Positions 9,492-22,589 of a stretch of DNA of 64,000 nucleotides are shown here, one piece after another. The notes beneath the pieces were generated by a model that saw only the letters and a list, made by a program, of their open reading frames with translations, did not search any database and was not told the DNA's origin. Numbering within the stretch: position 1 is the first letter of the stretch; every line of letters starts with the position of its first letter. Source of the DNA: Xanthostigma xanthostigma (taxonomy: Eukaryota > Arthropoda > Insecta > Raphidioptera > Raphidiidae); assembly GCA_963575645.1 (NCBI GenBank), contig OY754475.1, forward strand, positions 17,646,509 through 17,710,508, given 5' to 3'. The position numbers were made by a program, and so were the translations under genes.

Positions 9492-12450
9492 TTTACGCAC
9501 GGTAGTGTAAGTTCATGCGATTGAAATTGTAACGAAACGTTGCATCGCTCGGGGTGGGGGACGCCGAGCAATGAGCGCGCCAGCAGGCAGTTTGTGCGTA
9601 TGAGAATAAGCACGGATATGAGCGTGTGTCTATAGTCACTTGTGTAGTGTGTAGTGTAAAACACAGTCTCATTTTTTTGTGAATGAATTTGTAAAAAAAG
9701 GATCAGAACATTTCCAAAAAGAATTCAATAACTTTTCTCTTCGGTTTACAACCACCTTCACTAACCTATTTTCAATTTCGACGGTTAAGAGGTTTTATTT
9801 ACGCCAATTTTTAATTAACCATAGGCTAGGAAAGGTGAATAAACAGATGATTTTATCGTTTTTAAATGAATTGTGACTGGTTTTTATGAAGCCGTTAAAT
9901 TATTTTCAACACCCTTTTAAGTGTCCTTTTGTTTTTTTTTTTATTCCGGGTTTGTCAAAGGATTCATTTCAATAAGATTCAAGCGTAACCAACATCAGCT
10001 TCGTATTTTTTGGACATTTTGAAAGAAACACTCCTGGGCGGTAACTGAAAAGTGTTGGTATCTGTAGAGTTATGAGAGTACAAGAAAGAAAGAAAGATCT
10101 AAATGCAATATGACTTTTTTTTGAAGTTATATAAATACAAAAAAAATAGTGTTTTATCACACCAAACTACACTTGGGGAGCAAAAAATCAACTCTGGCTA
10201 TCAATAGGTATGCTTCTGAAAACTAATAATTCAGGAGATCGCTTTTTTTTAAATTCAAAAACGATTTTCTGAATTATATTGACAGCTTTGTCAAACTTTT
10301 TGCTTGTCTCCGTATTTGAATTAGATTTCTGTAAATTATACTTGTATACCTGAATCTATCATTTACTTGCGTTTACATTTTTTGTAATCCCGCAACAAAA
10401 TATGTAGTTTTAGATTACTTTTCGAATTCACTGCTTATGTCAAATTTCTGGCAAAATAAGATGACATCTAGATTTATCCACTTCTGTATTTATCATTACA
10501 ATGACGCCATTATGTGTCAAAAGAGCTTTACGAACTCAATAGTGGCGCAGCGCCACTGGTTAAAGAAGGAAAAAGACAGCAAGAATGTAGGACCAATCTC
10601 TATCTCTCTCAAAGTAGTACCGCAAAAGGACAGAGATAGACCATAACCTCATTCATGTGAATCCGAAAAATAACTGTTTGTTGTGGGTCACATGTTATCC
10701 CTTCAAACCAGAATATGGACTCGGCCGACAATAAAATGGCGGTGGTCCCTGCTCTAAAAATTGAGAGATCAAGGTAAGCGCATTGATTTATTTTTGTCTC
10801 ATTAGAAAACGATAGATTATGGTTTCTGTCCCATTTTTATTTTATTTTAACTAAGTTTGACAATATTCAGAGTTCAGACACTGTATCAATGATGTAGCCA
10901 GGGAAGGGATTTGTGCATTAAATACACACTCAGCCACCCAGAGTTGAGCCACCTACGAAAGAAAATTCTGGCTACATCAATGACTACTCTGTTATATTAA
11001 AAACTAGAAAAAAGTTTATGTTGCTTATTATCTTATATTTAATCGCTAGATATGTCATTATGAGTGCAGAAAATGTAATCATTTCTAAAATTAAGCACAT
11101 TTTATCATATTTTTAATGTAATATTTAAAGACAGTTTGAACTGCAAATTCACGTCATTATCAAAATTTGGATGGAAACAGAAGATTTACCGACACTATAA
11201 GATCTATAATCGGAACTATAGCCTTTTTTTTGGTGACGTATGGCGAAGAATATTTCACTCGCAGAAACACTATCGTCAAAGATTCCTAAATTTTAGTACG
11301 TTTCCTTGAATTGTTCAGATAAATTAGAAACTGGTCTCGTAGAAAACTATTCCCATATAATCCTAGATTATTATGAAACCCGGTGTGTTTTTTGCTGCAT
11401 TCTCGTGAATTCAAGCAAGTTTTTAATTGTATTTCTATGGGCAGTGGCCTAACTAGACCACCTGAGGCCCGTAGCAAATTTATCGGATGAGGCCCTCCCT
11501 TAGTTTGCTATCCATGTAATAACCTAAATATTTGGAATATCGTTTGGATTTTTTCAAATGTAAGAACTCTTTTTTACTGATAGTTGACAAACATATCATA
11601 TACAAACCACTGATGGATTTTTCAAGCACTAAAAACTGCCTTAAAATATTTCTTGCACAAAAATATAACACATAATATATTACCATCCTTTTTAAAAGAA
11701 ATATTACACATTGGGCATTGATAACAATGAAATTAATTATTAGAAAAAGAAATTAACCTTTCAGAAGAAAACATTCCAAATTATTAGTGATGTGCCCAAT
11801 ATGCAAAATGAATCCGAGTATGATATTTTCTGCAATTATTTCATAGGCAATACATTTATTCTAAATATCTAAATATATACATACATTTCATACATTTAAA
11901 ATTGTATTCAATACAAAATAAGTCTAGTAGCTAATAGTGACTGTGTATTTATTGAAGCTGGTCTACTTCTTATCATCTTACAGTTTTCTACCACAGTTTG
12001 CGAGATCTTAATAAAATTTTTTAGGGTTCCGCATCAAAATGATAAAACGGAACCTTTACGGTCGAACTTTGTTGCAGGTCTGGCACACCTGTTCCACAAG
12101 ATAGGTTAGATTTCAACGTTGTTACTCCTTTTAGAGTGAGAGGAGTAGGACATTGCCAGTAGCGATGGTCACTACAGACACATAATAGGCAGCAGGTATA
12201 TAGCAACCTAAGATATTATTGGTTTTCATTTGAAAAAAACAAAACACGCGAGATGGCATTTTTTTGCCTCTGATGCAACCACTTCTATTTCAGTTCTGGA
12301 TCTTTTTGGAATACAAAACTTCTATGATTTGAACAATCACAATACATCGGCATTGTCAATGATCTATTATTTTAAGTAAACTTATTCTCTGTACAGCAGC
12401 CGTATAGCTCGCGAACGGAAGAGTTCAGAACTAGTGAACTGAGCGAAGTA
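9492..12450. other. Mostly non-coding stretch
   Basis: No gene found. It contains a small inverted repeat at 10888-10982 (GATGTAGCCAG...CTGGCTACATC). A fragment at about 12020-12060 resembles the lepidopteran GGGTTCCG...CGGAACC repeat. The remainder is AT-rich. Confidence 0.4.
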
Positions 12451-12783
12451 CAGTAGAACGCCGATTATCCGAACGCCGATTAACCGAATCGCCAATTATC
12501 CGAATCGGTCCTAAGCGTAATATAAAAAATTAAAACCAAGTAATTTTTCAATAAAAACAAGTTTTGTGGGGACGCCAGAATACAAAAATGCGAGTGACAA
12601 TTGCCGTGTAGACGCTACAATGGTATCAGCACACGTCGAAGTTGGAACTCGCTGGAGTCCAGATATATTTCAACTGTTATGGTTGAAAGCTAGAGGCAAG
12701 ACACTACATGTCTGATTATCCGAATTTTCGATTATCCGAATCGCCCACGATCCCAATTAATTCAGATAATCGGCGTTCTACTG
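12451..12783. mobile_element. pogo/Tigger-like MITE (TA target site)
   Basis: A 333-bp unit with TIRs CAGTAGAACGCCGATTATCC at the left and GATAATCGGCGTTCTACTG at the right, flanked by TA on both sides. Subterminal GATTATCCGAAT words are repeated. The CAGT...GATTATCC signature is typical of the pogo/Tigger branch of Tc1/mariner. Non-autonomous. Confidence 0.8.
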
Positions 12784-13432
12784 TAGTTCGCAGTTAATCC
12801 AACAATCAAATCGTTAGTTCAATTATCTACCGCGCAGTGAAGATGGCGAACGCCAAAAAATTAATATTGTAGAATCTGGATGACACTTTTTTCTTAGTTA
12901 AATATCCTTCTAATAGTACTAAATTAAGACAGTATCTATTTTTTTCACTTGACATTTCTGTCTGCTACTTTGTAAGGTTCGCTATTTCTTTTTTAGTGAG
13001 CTAAAACGTGTAGGTAGTACTGTACAATATACAGTGTCTACTCCACTACTGAGAACAACACACTGAGCGAGGTGGTTATATAGCTTACGCCCTAAGGGGT
13101 CAAAATTGGCATTGCCCATCTCTAGTATCGCAGTATCAATTGTTTAAACAAAACAGGAACAAAAGTGTAGTTAGGTGATTTTAAATTTGTGAATTGTGAG
13201 TTATATTTCATTTTGAACCATCCACTATAAAATAATTGTTTAAATATGCGTGTATACTGTATACTGTATAGCGATCGTAAAATGACCCATTTAATACGAG
13301 TGCCTAAAATGTAACAAACGTTAAATAAGTCAATTCAATTTTTTAATTTAAAAAATCTAGTGGATACAGGATTAATACGCCAAAGTCGTCATTAAACACC
13401 TCAAATCTCTGTCGTGTGGCAGAAATTCTAGT

Positions 13433-13505
13433 CAGCTGATTATAATTTCTGTAATAAATACACTAAAATAATTATTTCAGTGTATTTATTACAGAAATCA
13501 GCTGA
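13433..13505. repeat. Hairpin repeat (CAGCTGATT...)
   Basis: A palindrome of about 73 bp. The TTCTGTAATAAATACACT arm is mirrored by AGTGTATTTATTACAGAA, with CAGCTGA at the outer edges. Related AAATCAGCTGA words follow at about 13586 and 14235. Confidence 0.6.
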
Positions 13506-13667
13506 TGTACTGCTTCCCGTGTGAAAATCATCGCGTGGCAACAAAGTGGGGTTGCAACAAATAAATGAATTTACTTGTAACCTTGAAATCAGCTGATCAG
13601 TCGTGTGAAAATCTTGCAATAATGATTTGATTATAATAAAGAATAGCCATATATCTAATAATTAACT

Positions 13668-14225
13668 ATATCATGCATTGTTTCAATGTGCTGTGAGTGA
13701 AGGCAACAAAGCGTATCGAAAATATATCTGCGTCTCTTTTTTCGAAGTAATTCCCTGATTTCTCCGATGATAGGATTGGTTGATGTAGTACTTGTATTCA
13801 ATCTGAACAAAACGTTGAAATAAAAGATATCTCTATTTCATTCAGACAAAATGTAAACAAAGCCTTTGACAACTTTCAATGCATTGTTAATGTCATAATA
13901 TAAAATCTGTTCAGTCATGACACATCTTAAATGTCATCATAGACATGTCAAAACAGAGCAGTTAATAGTATCTCTATTTCATGTCTTTTTCTATGACGTT
14001 AAGCCAATCAGAGCCAACGAGTTCTTACGACCACGGACGTACCCAGCTTTTGGCGCAGGAGGGGACAAATTAGACATTTCTTAAGCCGGGTCCCCCGTGC
14101 TTGTTTTGCCCCCTGGGTACGCCCATGCTTACGACTTAAAAAAAGACAGAAACATATCTTTGCACCTTAATGGTTCCATTGCGGTTTTATTCCTATGCTC
14201 GGTATAGAATAAAAGTATATGATTG
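13668..14225. repeat. Interspersed repeat family E, copy 1
   Basis: Shares extended similarity with 47650-48030 and, for its right part, 56883-56995. Shared words include CTGCGTCTCTTT, CCGATGATAGGATTGGTTGA and ACCCAGCTTTTGG. An inner ACGTACCCAG...CTGGGTACG hairpin (about 14036-14122) may be a nested insertion. Function unknown. Confidence 0.6.
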
Positions 14226-15040
14226 TAATCTTGAAATCAGCTGACATTGCTAGACGTGAAAATTTTGCAGTGGTGTTGCAATAATGCTTTGATTATAATA
14301 TTATAGAATAGCAAAGCTGTGGTGTCCGAAGATGATAAGATATTTTAAACACGACATCCGTACAATTTTCTATGGGTATGTTATTGAATAATCCAACTAG
14401 AAGATTTTTTTTCGAGTATTACATACACAATATACAATGAACACTGAATAGCACTTACGTAAGTGTCAGTCTAACCAAGCAAGAAGTTTTTTTTATATAT
14501 TTATATACAAATGCTTATTAAGGTTTTAAGAAAAAACAGTACATTTACAAAATATATAATTTTTAAATTAACATATTTTTCTATGTCTCCGTTTTCACAG
14601 TACCAATTAATTCAGCCAGGAGGTAAAAACAATGAATGAAACTTCTTTTATTTTTGTACCGTTGGCACTTATATTCATTGTCTTTTCACCATACCTGCTC
14701 ATAATGATGTAAAACAGATGAATCCTACATTGTTCACTTACAATACAATTTTTTTTAATTAATTCTTTTAATTATTAATACAAACATTCCAGTTAATAAA
14801 AGTCATATTGTTATTTTTTTGAAAAAAATACAAACTATATTTTGAATAAAATGGAAGCTAGTCAATCAGAAGAAATTCACCGTAAAACATTTCTATTATT
14901 TAACCATTCGAATTTGTTTATATTTTTAATTTATCTTTTTTGTATTATCAAAAACCACGTTTGGGTAACGCAATAACTCCAATCTTTTCGATGTGTCCGC
15001 GCAGAGAACGACAAAACGAGATGTATAACTATATACTTAA
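14226..15040. other. AT-rich non-coding stretch
   Basis: The left edge repeats the AATCAGCTGA...TTTGATTATAATA pattern of 13586-13640. Nothing else can be supported. Confidence 0.35.
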
Positions 15041-15247
15041 TACTCCTATATATTGCTAGTTCCCGTAAGCGGAAGTGTTGCCCACGCAGAGAGACAGCAA
15101 CTGTATACTTCTATCTCACTTATTTGCACTCGATCCGTTATGCGCAAGCGTTTGCTTGCTCCATTCTCGGACTTTTGAGGTCTAAGTGACGGAGACAGAC
15201 GTATACATGTCTGCACGTCCAGACCCCTACTAGCAATATAGGAGTAC
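15041..15247. mobile_element. MITE family F, copy 1
   Basis: A 207-bp unit with ends TACTCCTATATATTGCTAG and CTAGCAATATAGGAGTA. A longer relative with the same ends lies at 42712-43427. Confidence 0.65.
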
Positions 15248-16646
15248 TAAATATAGGCCTATTAGTATATATCTTCCTCCGTCTTCATAAATGTTTATTA
15301 ATGACATTTATATTGATATCCATCTCTTTTTAACAAAGGCCTAAAACAGACAAATGGCGCTGTCTCCTTCTAAAAAAGATTCGAAAGAGACGGCTTTTGT
15401 TTCGTTCTTCTGCGCGTACACGTTCATTTGTCTTTTTTCGTCGATTCTAAAAAATCGATTACGATTTTATTTATGTTTTTGATATACAAAAAAGAAGCAT
15501 GAACAGTAAAGAAACAATTTAAAAATAAACCTGAAACATTTTTTCTTAATAATTGACCCTGCTTATACCAATAACAGTAATATTAGTGGCTCATAATAAT
15601 TACAAAACACAAAATGCAAGCTAATATTTGATTAATTAATTATTAATTAAACCTTTTGCATGTATGTACGTATTACACAGCGCCTGCGCTTAAGATTTTT
15701 CATTAATTTTCTAAAATAGTTTCGTAAATGAGGTTATTAGAATAGAAAAAAATAATACTACCAAAATACGATTTCATTTCATTAGAAAACTATTTTTTAC
15801 GGCTTTTTCTTAGCAATATTATATTGTCTGAAAAAGATTTTGATAACATTATTTCATTTGCACCGTAAATAATTTTTCGCTGAGGGGTTGTTCTAGGAAT
15901 TTGACGTCGTTTTAGATTGGTACCTAGTCATTTTCAAGATGGCGCTTTATATAAAAGAAATCATTACGGATTTTTAATTTAAATAAAGTTTAAGAAGAGA
16001 AATTAAACTTTTGACAGTATTTTCAATAATATTGCAAAATCGAAAAGAGAACAGATAAAGAATTAATAATAATTAATGGTATATTGCTTATTATTAAGTT
16101 GCAGCAAACACAAAATTTCAGAACAAATAAATATAAATTTTTATAATATATTAATAAAAATATCTATTCTAATAAACTCGGTTAAAATATTTTATAATCG
16201 AAGCACAGAATTATCTGCTTTCAAAAAAAAAAAAATAAAAACATTTCAACAAAACAATATAATATAACAATACTAAGGTAATTATTGTGACTGAATTCAA
16301 AACGCCGATACGGTATCGGACCGATTTTTTGTATTGCTGATGTCACAAAACTTAAAAACAAAAAATTAACAAACTGTAAAACAAATTTCAGTGATTTGTT
16401 AAGCTCACAAAAACTGTATTTATTACTCTTTTATACATTGTTTAATAAGAAATGTAATAATTGTTAAAATATTATAAGGTGCCCGCACCTTTTCAATCAA
16501 AAACTAAAAACTAACTATCACGAATCACGTTCTTAATCATTTCATCACATAAATAATACTAAAAACAATATAAAAATGTACTTTCAAAATAATACTTACT
16601 GTTTATATAACGTATAAGTGGATCGAAAATTGCAGTTTTTACTATA
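15248..16646. other. AT-rich non-coding stretch
   Basis: No gene, RNA or well-formed repeat is seen. Confidence 0.35.
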
Positions 16647-17085
16647 ATAGTATATTGTGCGACTAGTGAGAGATTCCATGAGCGTGATATTTGCCGCACG
16701 AGCGTAGCGAGTGCGGTAACACGCGAGTGAAATATTCTCCGTCGATCAATGGTCGCACATAATATTTTATTCAACTAGCACGAGTAATATGTAATTGGGG
16801 CCCTGATAAAAGAGGGAAAAATAATAAATCACTTCATTGATTGACGTACCCACCGCTCTCGATGTACACAAGACGGTCCTGACTTTCGCTGAATTGCGAT
16901 GCTGTTTTCATATATACAAATCGCTACCGCGTTCCTATTGGTCCAGAAACTATGCAGTAATACATTATCGTACAGTTTCGGCTCATTATTAGCACTCTAC
17001 ACTTCAACATGAAGTAATTTATTATTTCTCCCGAATTTAGCAGGGCCCCGAAATTATATATTACTCACGCGTGTTGAATAAAAAC
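16647..17085. repeat. Composite repeat family D, copy 2
   Basis: Matches 8985-9491 along its length: a GTGCGACTAG module followed by a TTTATTCAAC...GTTGAATAAA module. It lacks the internal duplication present in copy 1. Confidence 0.65.
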
Positions 17086-17220
17086 ATTTACTTGCATAAT
17101 TCGTCGTCAACATCATAAAATGAAGTATATTTTTAAAACAACCAGATTTTGAGATACCTATTACTGGAGAAAGTTTTGGTTAAGAATTCGTGGCAAAGGA
17201 TCAATTAAAAAGTATTCACT

Positions 17221-17256
17221 GACGTTTCGGTACACGACGTTTTTCTCCAGAGACTT
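17221..17256 (-). other. Eroded hammerhead-like motif
   Basis: The minus strand reads CTGGAGA, then a spacer ending GTACC, then GAAACGTCAGTG. This is the box order of the hammerhead-like motifs elsewhere in the window, but with A6 replaced by G and one strand of stem II degraded. No fold-back partner is seen. Confidence 0.3.
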
Positions 17257-18500
17257 AAAATCAGGCAGAAATTAAAAAAAAAAAAAACATGGGATATACT
17301 TTTTGAAATTGGCGACGAATTACAAGATTTGGATCGATTTATCTGAAAAACTTAAAAATTTCTATTAATAAAATTCAAAAGTTTTAAGAACAATTAAATT
17401 GTATTTGTTTTTAGGGGTGCCGACCCCGTGAGTGCTCGGTGTCTCCGGCACCTAGCAAATAATTACTTGTTTAAAATTTAAAAGTACATCTTACATTGAT
17501 TTTAACATATTTAAAAACAACTTCACTAAATAATCAACAGCTTATGAATAGATAAGTTTATATGATTATTTTATTATTTCTATTTTTATTTAAATATTTT
17601 GCTTTACACAAACGGCAAGGCCCAGTAAATAAAGAAACTAATAGCATATTATGGCATTTGAGCTGGATTCCACCAATATATTTAATCATTTCAATAATAT
17701 TTATTTAAAACAAATATAAACCAATTAAACAATCGACATAAATATTCAACGAACTGTCAAAAGCTGGACGCGTAATCAGCAAGCCACTGATTGGAGCTTT
17801 AATCCAGGAAATTTACATGGGAAAAGAATGATTCAAACAGGCTTACAGTAGACCTAAACTCAGGAAAGTGGTTGGGCTCTTAACCGGTCATGCAAAAATT
17901 AATTTCGCACAACTGATTTTGGTCTATAAAAGAAAAACAAATGACTCGTGTCAGTTTATAAGAGTAGCTTGGTGAAAAATATAAAAAGGATATAGTTAGC
18001 TACTTAAAAAAAGCCGTTTTTAGACAACACGTTAAATACAATTGTTTTTAACAATATCACTGAAATGGTTAAATATAAAATAGTTGAATACACACGAAAA
18101 TTAAAATATTAAATCGACTAGAATTACTATATACATGCAAAGAAAATATTTATTTATTATGCTATAATTAAATTATATAAAAAAAAAACTACAGCATGTT
18201 TGACAAGTAAGTTAAATACAATGTCAGATATTTGTAATGTAAATCGATTGAACCATTTTACATCGCGTATGGCCGGCGCACCGGCTGAGTCACGCTCGAC
18301 CGGTAGATAACCTAATCGTTCGACGCGAATATTAAGCTTTTACAGAGTTCAGTGACAATTTGTCGGGCGCAGAGTAAAGAGTGAGAACAACTGGATCGAT
18401 CGCAGCGTGAGCTGTGGACTAAATGTGCAATAAATCATGCAACGGTCACAGAGTATGATTTCATGTGATCGTCAGATGTCTTTTTCAAGCATCTTCGATG
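17257..18500. other. AT-rich non-coding stretch
   Basis: No gene. A short GC-rich hairpin-like stretch, GGGTGCCG...CGGCACC, occurs around 17415-17455. Confidence 0.35.
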
Positions 18501-18823
18501 TATAATACGCGCCACGGATCTAAAAGGTTCGGAAGTTAGTCACAGCGTCGCAAAGGCACATTTTAGAGCCGTTGTGACTCCCACCAACTCCCAGCTACCT
18601 GCACGAAACGTGCGCTCGTCGGTGATTGGCCGTGATCGCTCATTGCCTTTGTCATTTGTCGCTTTCCTGCTTTAAAGTGCAGTCGAGTACGCTATTGTCA
18701 AGTTGTTATTGTTATTTTAGTTTTGTTGAGTTGCGAGTTTGTAGTTTTTCAACAGACTGTACAAGCGCAAGCCCGCATTCGCATCTAACTTTCGAGCCTT
18801 TTAGATACGTGGCGCGTATTATA
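18501..18823. mobile_element. MITE family A, copy 2 (inverted)
   Basis: A 323-bp unit starting TATAATACGCGCCACGGATC and ending in its complement (GTGGCGCGTATTATA). It is the reverse-complement counterpart of 115-436, with only scattered differences. Confidence 0.75.
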
Positions 18824-20743
18824 CTTACCGATTTTAAAATTATTATACATTGAATTGAAATTTTGTAATCTGTATCAATATAGCTCATGAACCCAATTTC
18901 AAGTAAATTTGAAATTCAAATAGATTTAATTTAACTGTCGCCTGTAGCCTATTAAATTTTAAGTTACCAGTCAAACATATTCAGTCAAAAGCACTATTTT
19001 AATTTGTGTGTCCTAACCTCAATAATTTATGTATATCCGGAATTTATTAATCCTATTACCTAGAACTCAATTTTAAATTTTATTAATACTCTCAGGGTAA
19101 CATAAATCGTTTTTTTTTTCAATAAATTTTCCGTCTGAAATGTTTCTTACTGTTTCAGTACCTACTTAGGTATATATTTAGATTAGGTATTTAACACAAA
19201 TTACAATGTTGCCATTTTGACCAGATAAAATTGTAAACAAATAAATACAAAAAGCACAACAAACTCATATCTTTTGTTTTTTGATATTCTATAAAAAAAG
19301 CACAGGTCCTTAATGTATTTTTGAAATTCTTAACTATTGTAAATAAAAATGAAACAATAAAGCTGATATTATCATTGTTTCAGTTGGATAACGTAAACTT
19401 TTATTATAACAATACTGCATTCGCCCGTTTTTAGATAAAGCATAATCTATCAAATTCCAAAAATATCAGTTTCTAGTTTTATTAGTAAATTTTCTTCGAA
19501 TGGTTACCGTTAATTGTTTCCAAAAATTATCTAAGTCCAACTCAAGTACGTGAACCACACAAATATTACATTCATTATTTTTGAACCACGAAAGCAAAAT
19601 ATTTCAGTTTAAGTCAGAAGTAAAGTTATATCCGAAATCTTAATTTGTGTCAGTTCCGACAAATTTTAACTGAGACAGTTCTGATCCCAAAATTTAGCAA
19701 TATTTATTTGCTGCTGACCTTTTACATACAATGATATGATTGGTTCAGTTGAAACGTATCACAAAAACCCATCAATGCTGAACTAGCGAAATAGTAGAAC
19801 ATCATCAGAATACGAGGAAAATGACGACATGCACGAATATTTAAAAACTCTTGCCTATATCTAAAAATTTGGAACAAGAAACGAAGAAATTGTAAATTGA
19901 AGATTTACAAAATCAACAAAATTGGAACCTTCGAAAGGGTAGAGCGCGCAAAGAATGAAGTTTAAGAAGGTAAATTCTCCGTGGGTAATTCCAACGTACC
20001 AACTTACACAATGATAACTCGCTTCTCAATAATTACACCAGTGTCAGTTAAGAAATATTATATTGAAACATTTTAAAATATCATTAATTTGAAAATAAAC
20101 TCTAAAACAACATATTTTCAAACTAAAATCGATCTACAAAACTTATTAATAATAAACACTGGTGTATTGTGTCTAGAGAGGAGTATTTTATAGGTTATAA
20201 TACATTCTGACAGTATCATACCGTCGAGAACATAGCTACAGTATACGAAAGCACAATGTCGGACACAGAAAGAGATAGATAGATAGAGAAAAAGAGAGCT
20301 ACTCCATTCACCATTGGTAGTACAGTACTTTATATAGTTACAGTAGTAAGTATATTATTATTATTATTATATTATAATATATTATTTATTAATGAGATAT
20401 TATAGTAACGCTTTGCTACCGTTGGTTTACTGGCGTACTTTCCACCAGAGTTGTACCTTGGCATGCAACTTCCTACATAGTCCCAATAGTCTCCGTCACA
20501 TTCCCGCGGCGCCATCGTCGCTACCTTCTGTTTCGCCCTCTGTTTCGCCTTCTTCTAATGTTACCTGTTCACAGAGACCAATAGAGAGCTAATATCACGT
20601 GTAGGGATCAAACCATGAAGAGTCCCCAAAGAAGCCCGAACAAGCGTCTGCCTTGCATACAAAAGTGGTCCGATTTCGGTTGGTGCCATTTTTTTTTTTC
20701 AAAAATAATTTCATATTCTACATCTATTAATTTATAATATATA
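18824..20743. other. Non-coding stretch with simple repeats
   Basis: AT-rich. Short AGAT repeats at about 20275-20295 and ATT repeats at about 20350-20370. No supported gene. Confidence 0.4.
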
Positions 20744-21517
20744 CAGTGTGTCCCCGAATTGAGTTCACAATAGGTGAGATTGACCAAAAATTTTCGAATT
20801 GGAATTTCATATTTTGGGATTCCGCCCTGCTTGGTCTGAAACTTATTTTTAGTTTACTTTCAATTTTTTAAAATCAAGTAGGCCTTTACAGTTGAGCAAA
20901 ACCTCTTTTCGTTTCAGGTAAAGTACCTTTTCCGTTCATAGTACGCGAAAATGTCACTAAGAAAAGTTGTTCACAATGAAAAGTTATGACGTTATGCAAA
21001 TTTTCAGAATGATCGGCCTACTTTGATAATAGAAGTAGAAAATAGGAGAAAAATATTTATTATTAACGATTACATGATAAATCTTAGATGAGAAAACAGG
21101 GTGATTAGAAATGTTCAAATTAAAATTCAAATTTTTACAGTTTATCAAAAAAATAAATTAAACTCCAATTACTCTATTTGGCTTCCTCCGCGCGATTGTT
21201 TTTCAAACAAAACAAAACAAAAGCGGATTATATCAAAGTAGGCCGATCATTCTGAAAATTTGCATAACGCCATCATTTTTCTTTGTGAACACCTTTTGTT
21301 AGTGACACTTTTGTTAGTACTATGAACGGAAAAGGTACTTTACCTGAAACGAAAAGAGGTTTTGCTCAACTGTAAAGGCCTACTTGATTTAAAAAAATCG
21401 AAAGTAAACTAAAAATAAGTTTCAGACCAAGCAGAGCGGAATCCCAAAATATGAAATTCCAATTCGAAAATTTTTGGCCAATCTCACCTATTGTGAACTC
21501 AATCCGGGGACACACTG
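20744..21517. mobile_element. TA-flanked MITE with about 290-bp inverted arms
   Basis: A 774-bp element starting CAGTGTGTCCCCG and ending CGGGGACACACTG, with TA on both sides. The arms are inverted over roughly 290 bp, including the TAGGCCTTTACAGTTGAGCA block; the core is unique and AT-rich. The TA target and CAGTGTGTCCC ends suggest a Tc1/mariner-type non-autonomous element. The transcript would form a long hairpin. Confidence 0.75.
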
Positions 21518-21521
21518 TATA

Positions 21522-22070
21522 TACTAGTGACCCGTCCTGTTTCACCCGGGTGCAAAACTGTAAAATTTATTAATTATATATATTATATTATAATTTATTT
21601 ATTATTTCTCACTCCCTCTCTCTGGAAATATTATATTGACCTTCCCATCTATTGTTTTGATGTATATTTAGAGACTTGGCCAACGTTAGCTATGTAAGCG
21701 TACAAAAACAGTTTATTTTTTTGACAAAACATCGTCATAGTTCGGTCATTTTGTACAAAATATTTATAAATTATATATACACAAACCTTCCTCGTTTGTC
21801 GCTCTTTCTATTAGTGTGGTTTAAAAGAAGTAAGCGGAGAAACGGACAGAGGCAAACAGCGACTTTGCTTTATATTTCTTTCTTGTCTTTATATCATTTA
21901 ATCATACTAATGGTTTTAGAGTTGTTTCTCGCACAAGGGCAGATTTTTTCGCAAGAGGAGTGTTTTTCGCGAGGGCGTGTTAGTGTGATGGCGTTTTTGC
22001 GAGGTAAAAATGGGGACGACTTAAAAAAACTACGAGGGTCTGCATCTTCGGGGCTCTTCATGGTTTGACT
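21522..22070 (+). mobile_element. SINE/LINE-like repeat with CACCCGGG head
   Basis: Begins ACTAGTGACCCGTCCTGTTT then CACCCGGGTGC, the hairpin head seen at 38.8, 44.3, 53.9, 57.0 and 61.8 kb. Its inner part (TTTGTACAAAATATTTA, then a GTCGCTCTTTCTATTAGTG block) resembles 62100-62200. A 130-codon open frame inside has no recognised domain and I treat it as incidental. Confidence 0.5.
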
Positions 22071-22373
22071 TTTAAGTTAATATATCTGTGGTGTCAATAG
22101 TTAGGCGGAAGCGCTGCACCCGTGGTGTATGGAAAAAATCTCGAATTTAATGGTTAAAGTCAATTTAGAGAAATTCTTTGAAATTTTTGTAATTTTCATC
22201 AATGCAGAGATGAAAAATCCAAATTTACACAGGGTTTTCAATAAAATCAATTAAGGAATCATCTTCCGAAGTTTGTTGGCGTCAGTTTTAAATACCTATC
22301 CTGTATAGATGGCGTCTCATATTATAGACCTTTTTAAATAATAAAAATAAAAGATAGTTCAAAGATAACCTAC

Positions 22374-22589
22374 TTGAAATCGTATCTTGTCCGGTCTTCG
22401 TTCTTCATCTTCCGCCGCTTGTTCCGAAGTTTGTTGTTGAGTAGAGCCAGACGGTGGACTAGGGGGTATCATGGACTGATAATAGTCGCGATTTTCTTCT
22501 AACGTATCGAGAATATCTTGAGCGTCTGGATGGACCAAATCGGCCCAAGTCTCCCACAGGGGATGGACAATGTAATCGATGAAACCAAC
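22374..22589 (-). CDS. dnc: dunce exon 11 of those seen (catalytic C-terminus)
   Basis: 72 codons in phase 0, acceptor TTTTTCCAG, donor CAA|GTAGGT. It carries [40 protein letters not shown] and a polar tail ending DKIRFQ. If the donor is not used, translation would add only VGYL before a stop. In Drosophila the protein continues after RFQ, so a further exon is expected but was not found to the left. Confidence 0.95.

Noticed and set aside
11437-11480. CAGTGGCCTAACTAGACC as a transposon terminus
   Set aside because: No matching inverted end or target duplication was found within several kb.
1-22000. A C-terminal dunce exon (VTLEE-type) left of 22374
   Set aside because: Searched by eye on the minus strand and none found; absence is not proven.
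21676-22068. 130-codon plus-strand frame
   Set aside because: Falls in an interspersed SINE/LINE-like repeat; hydrophobic runs come from T-rich sequence and no domain is seen.
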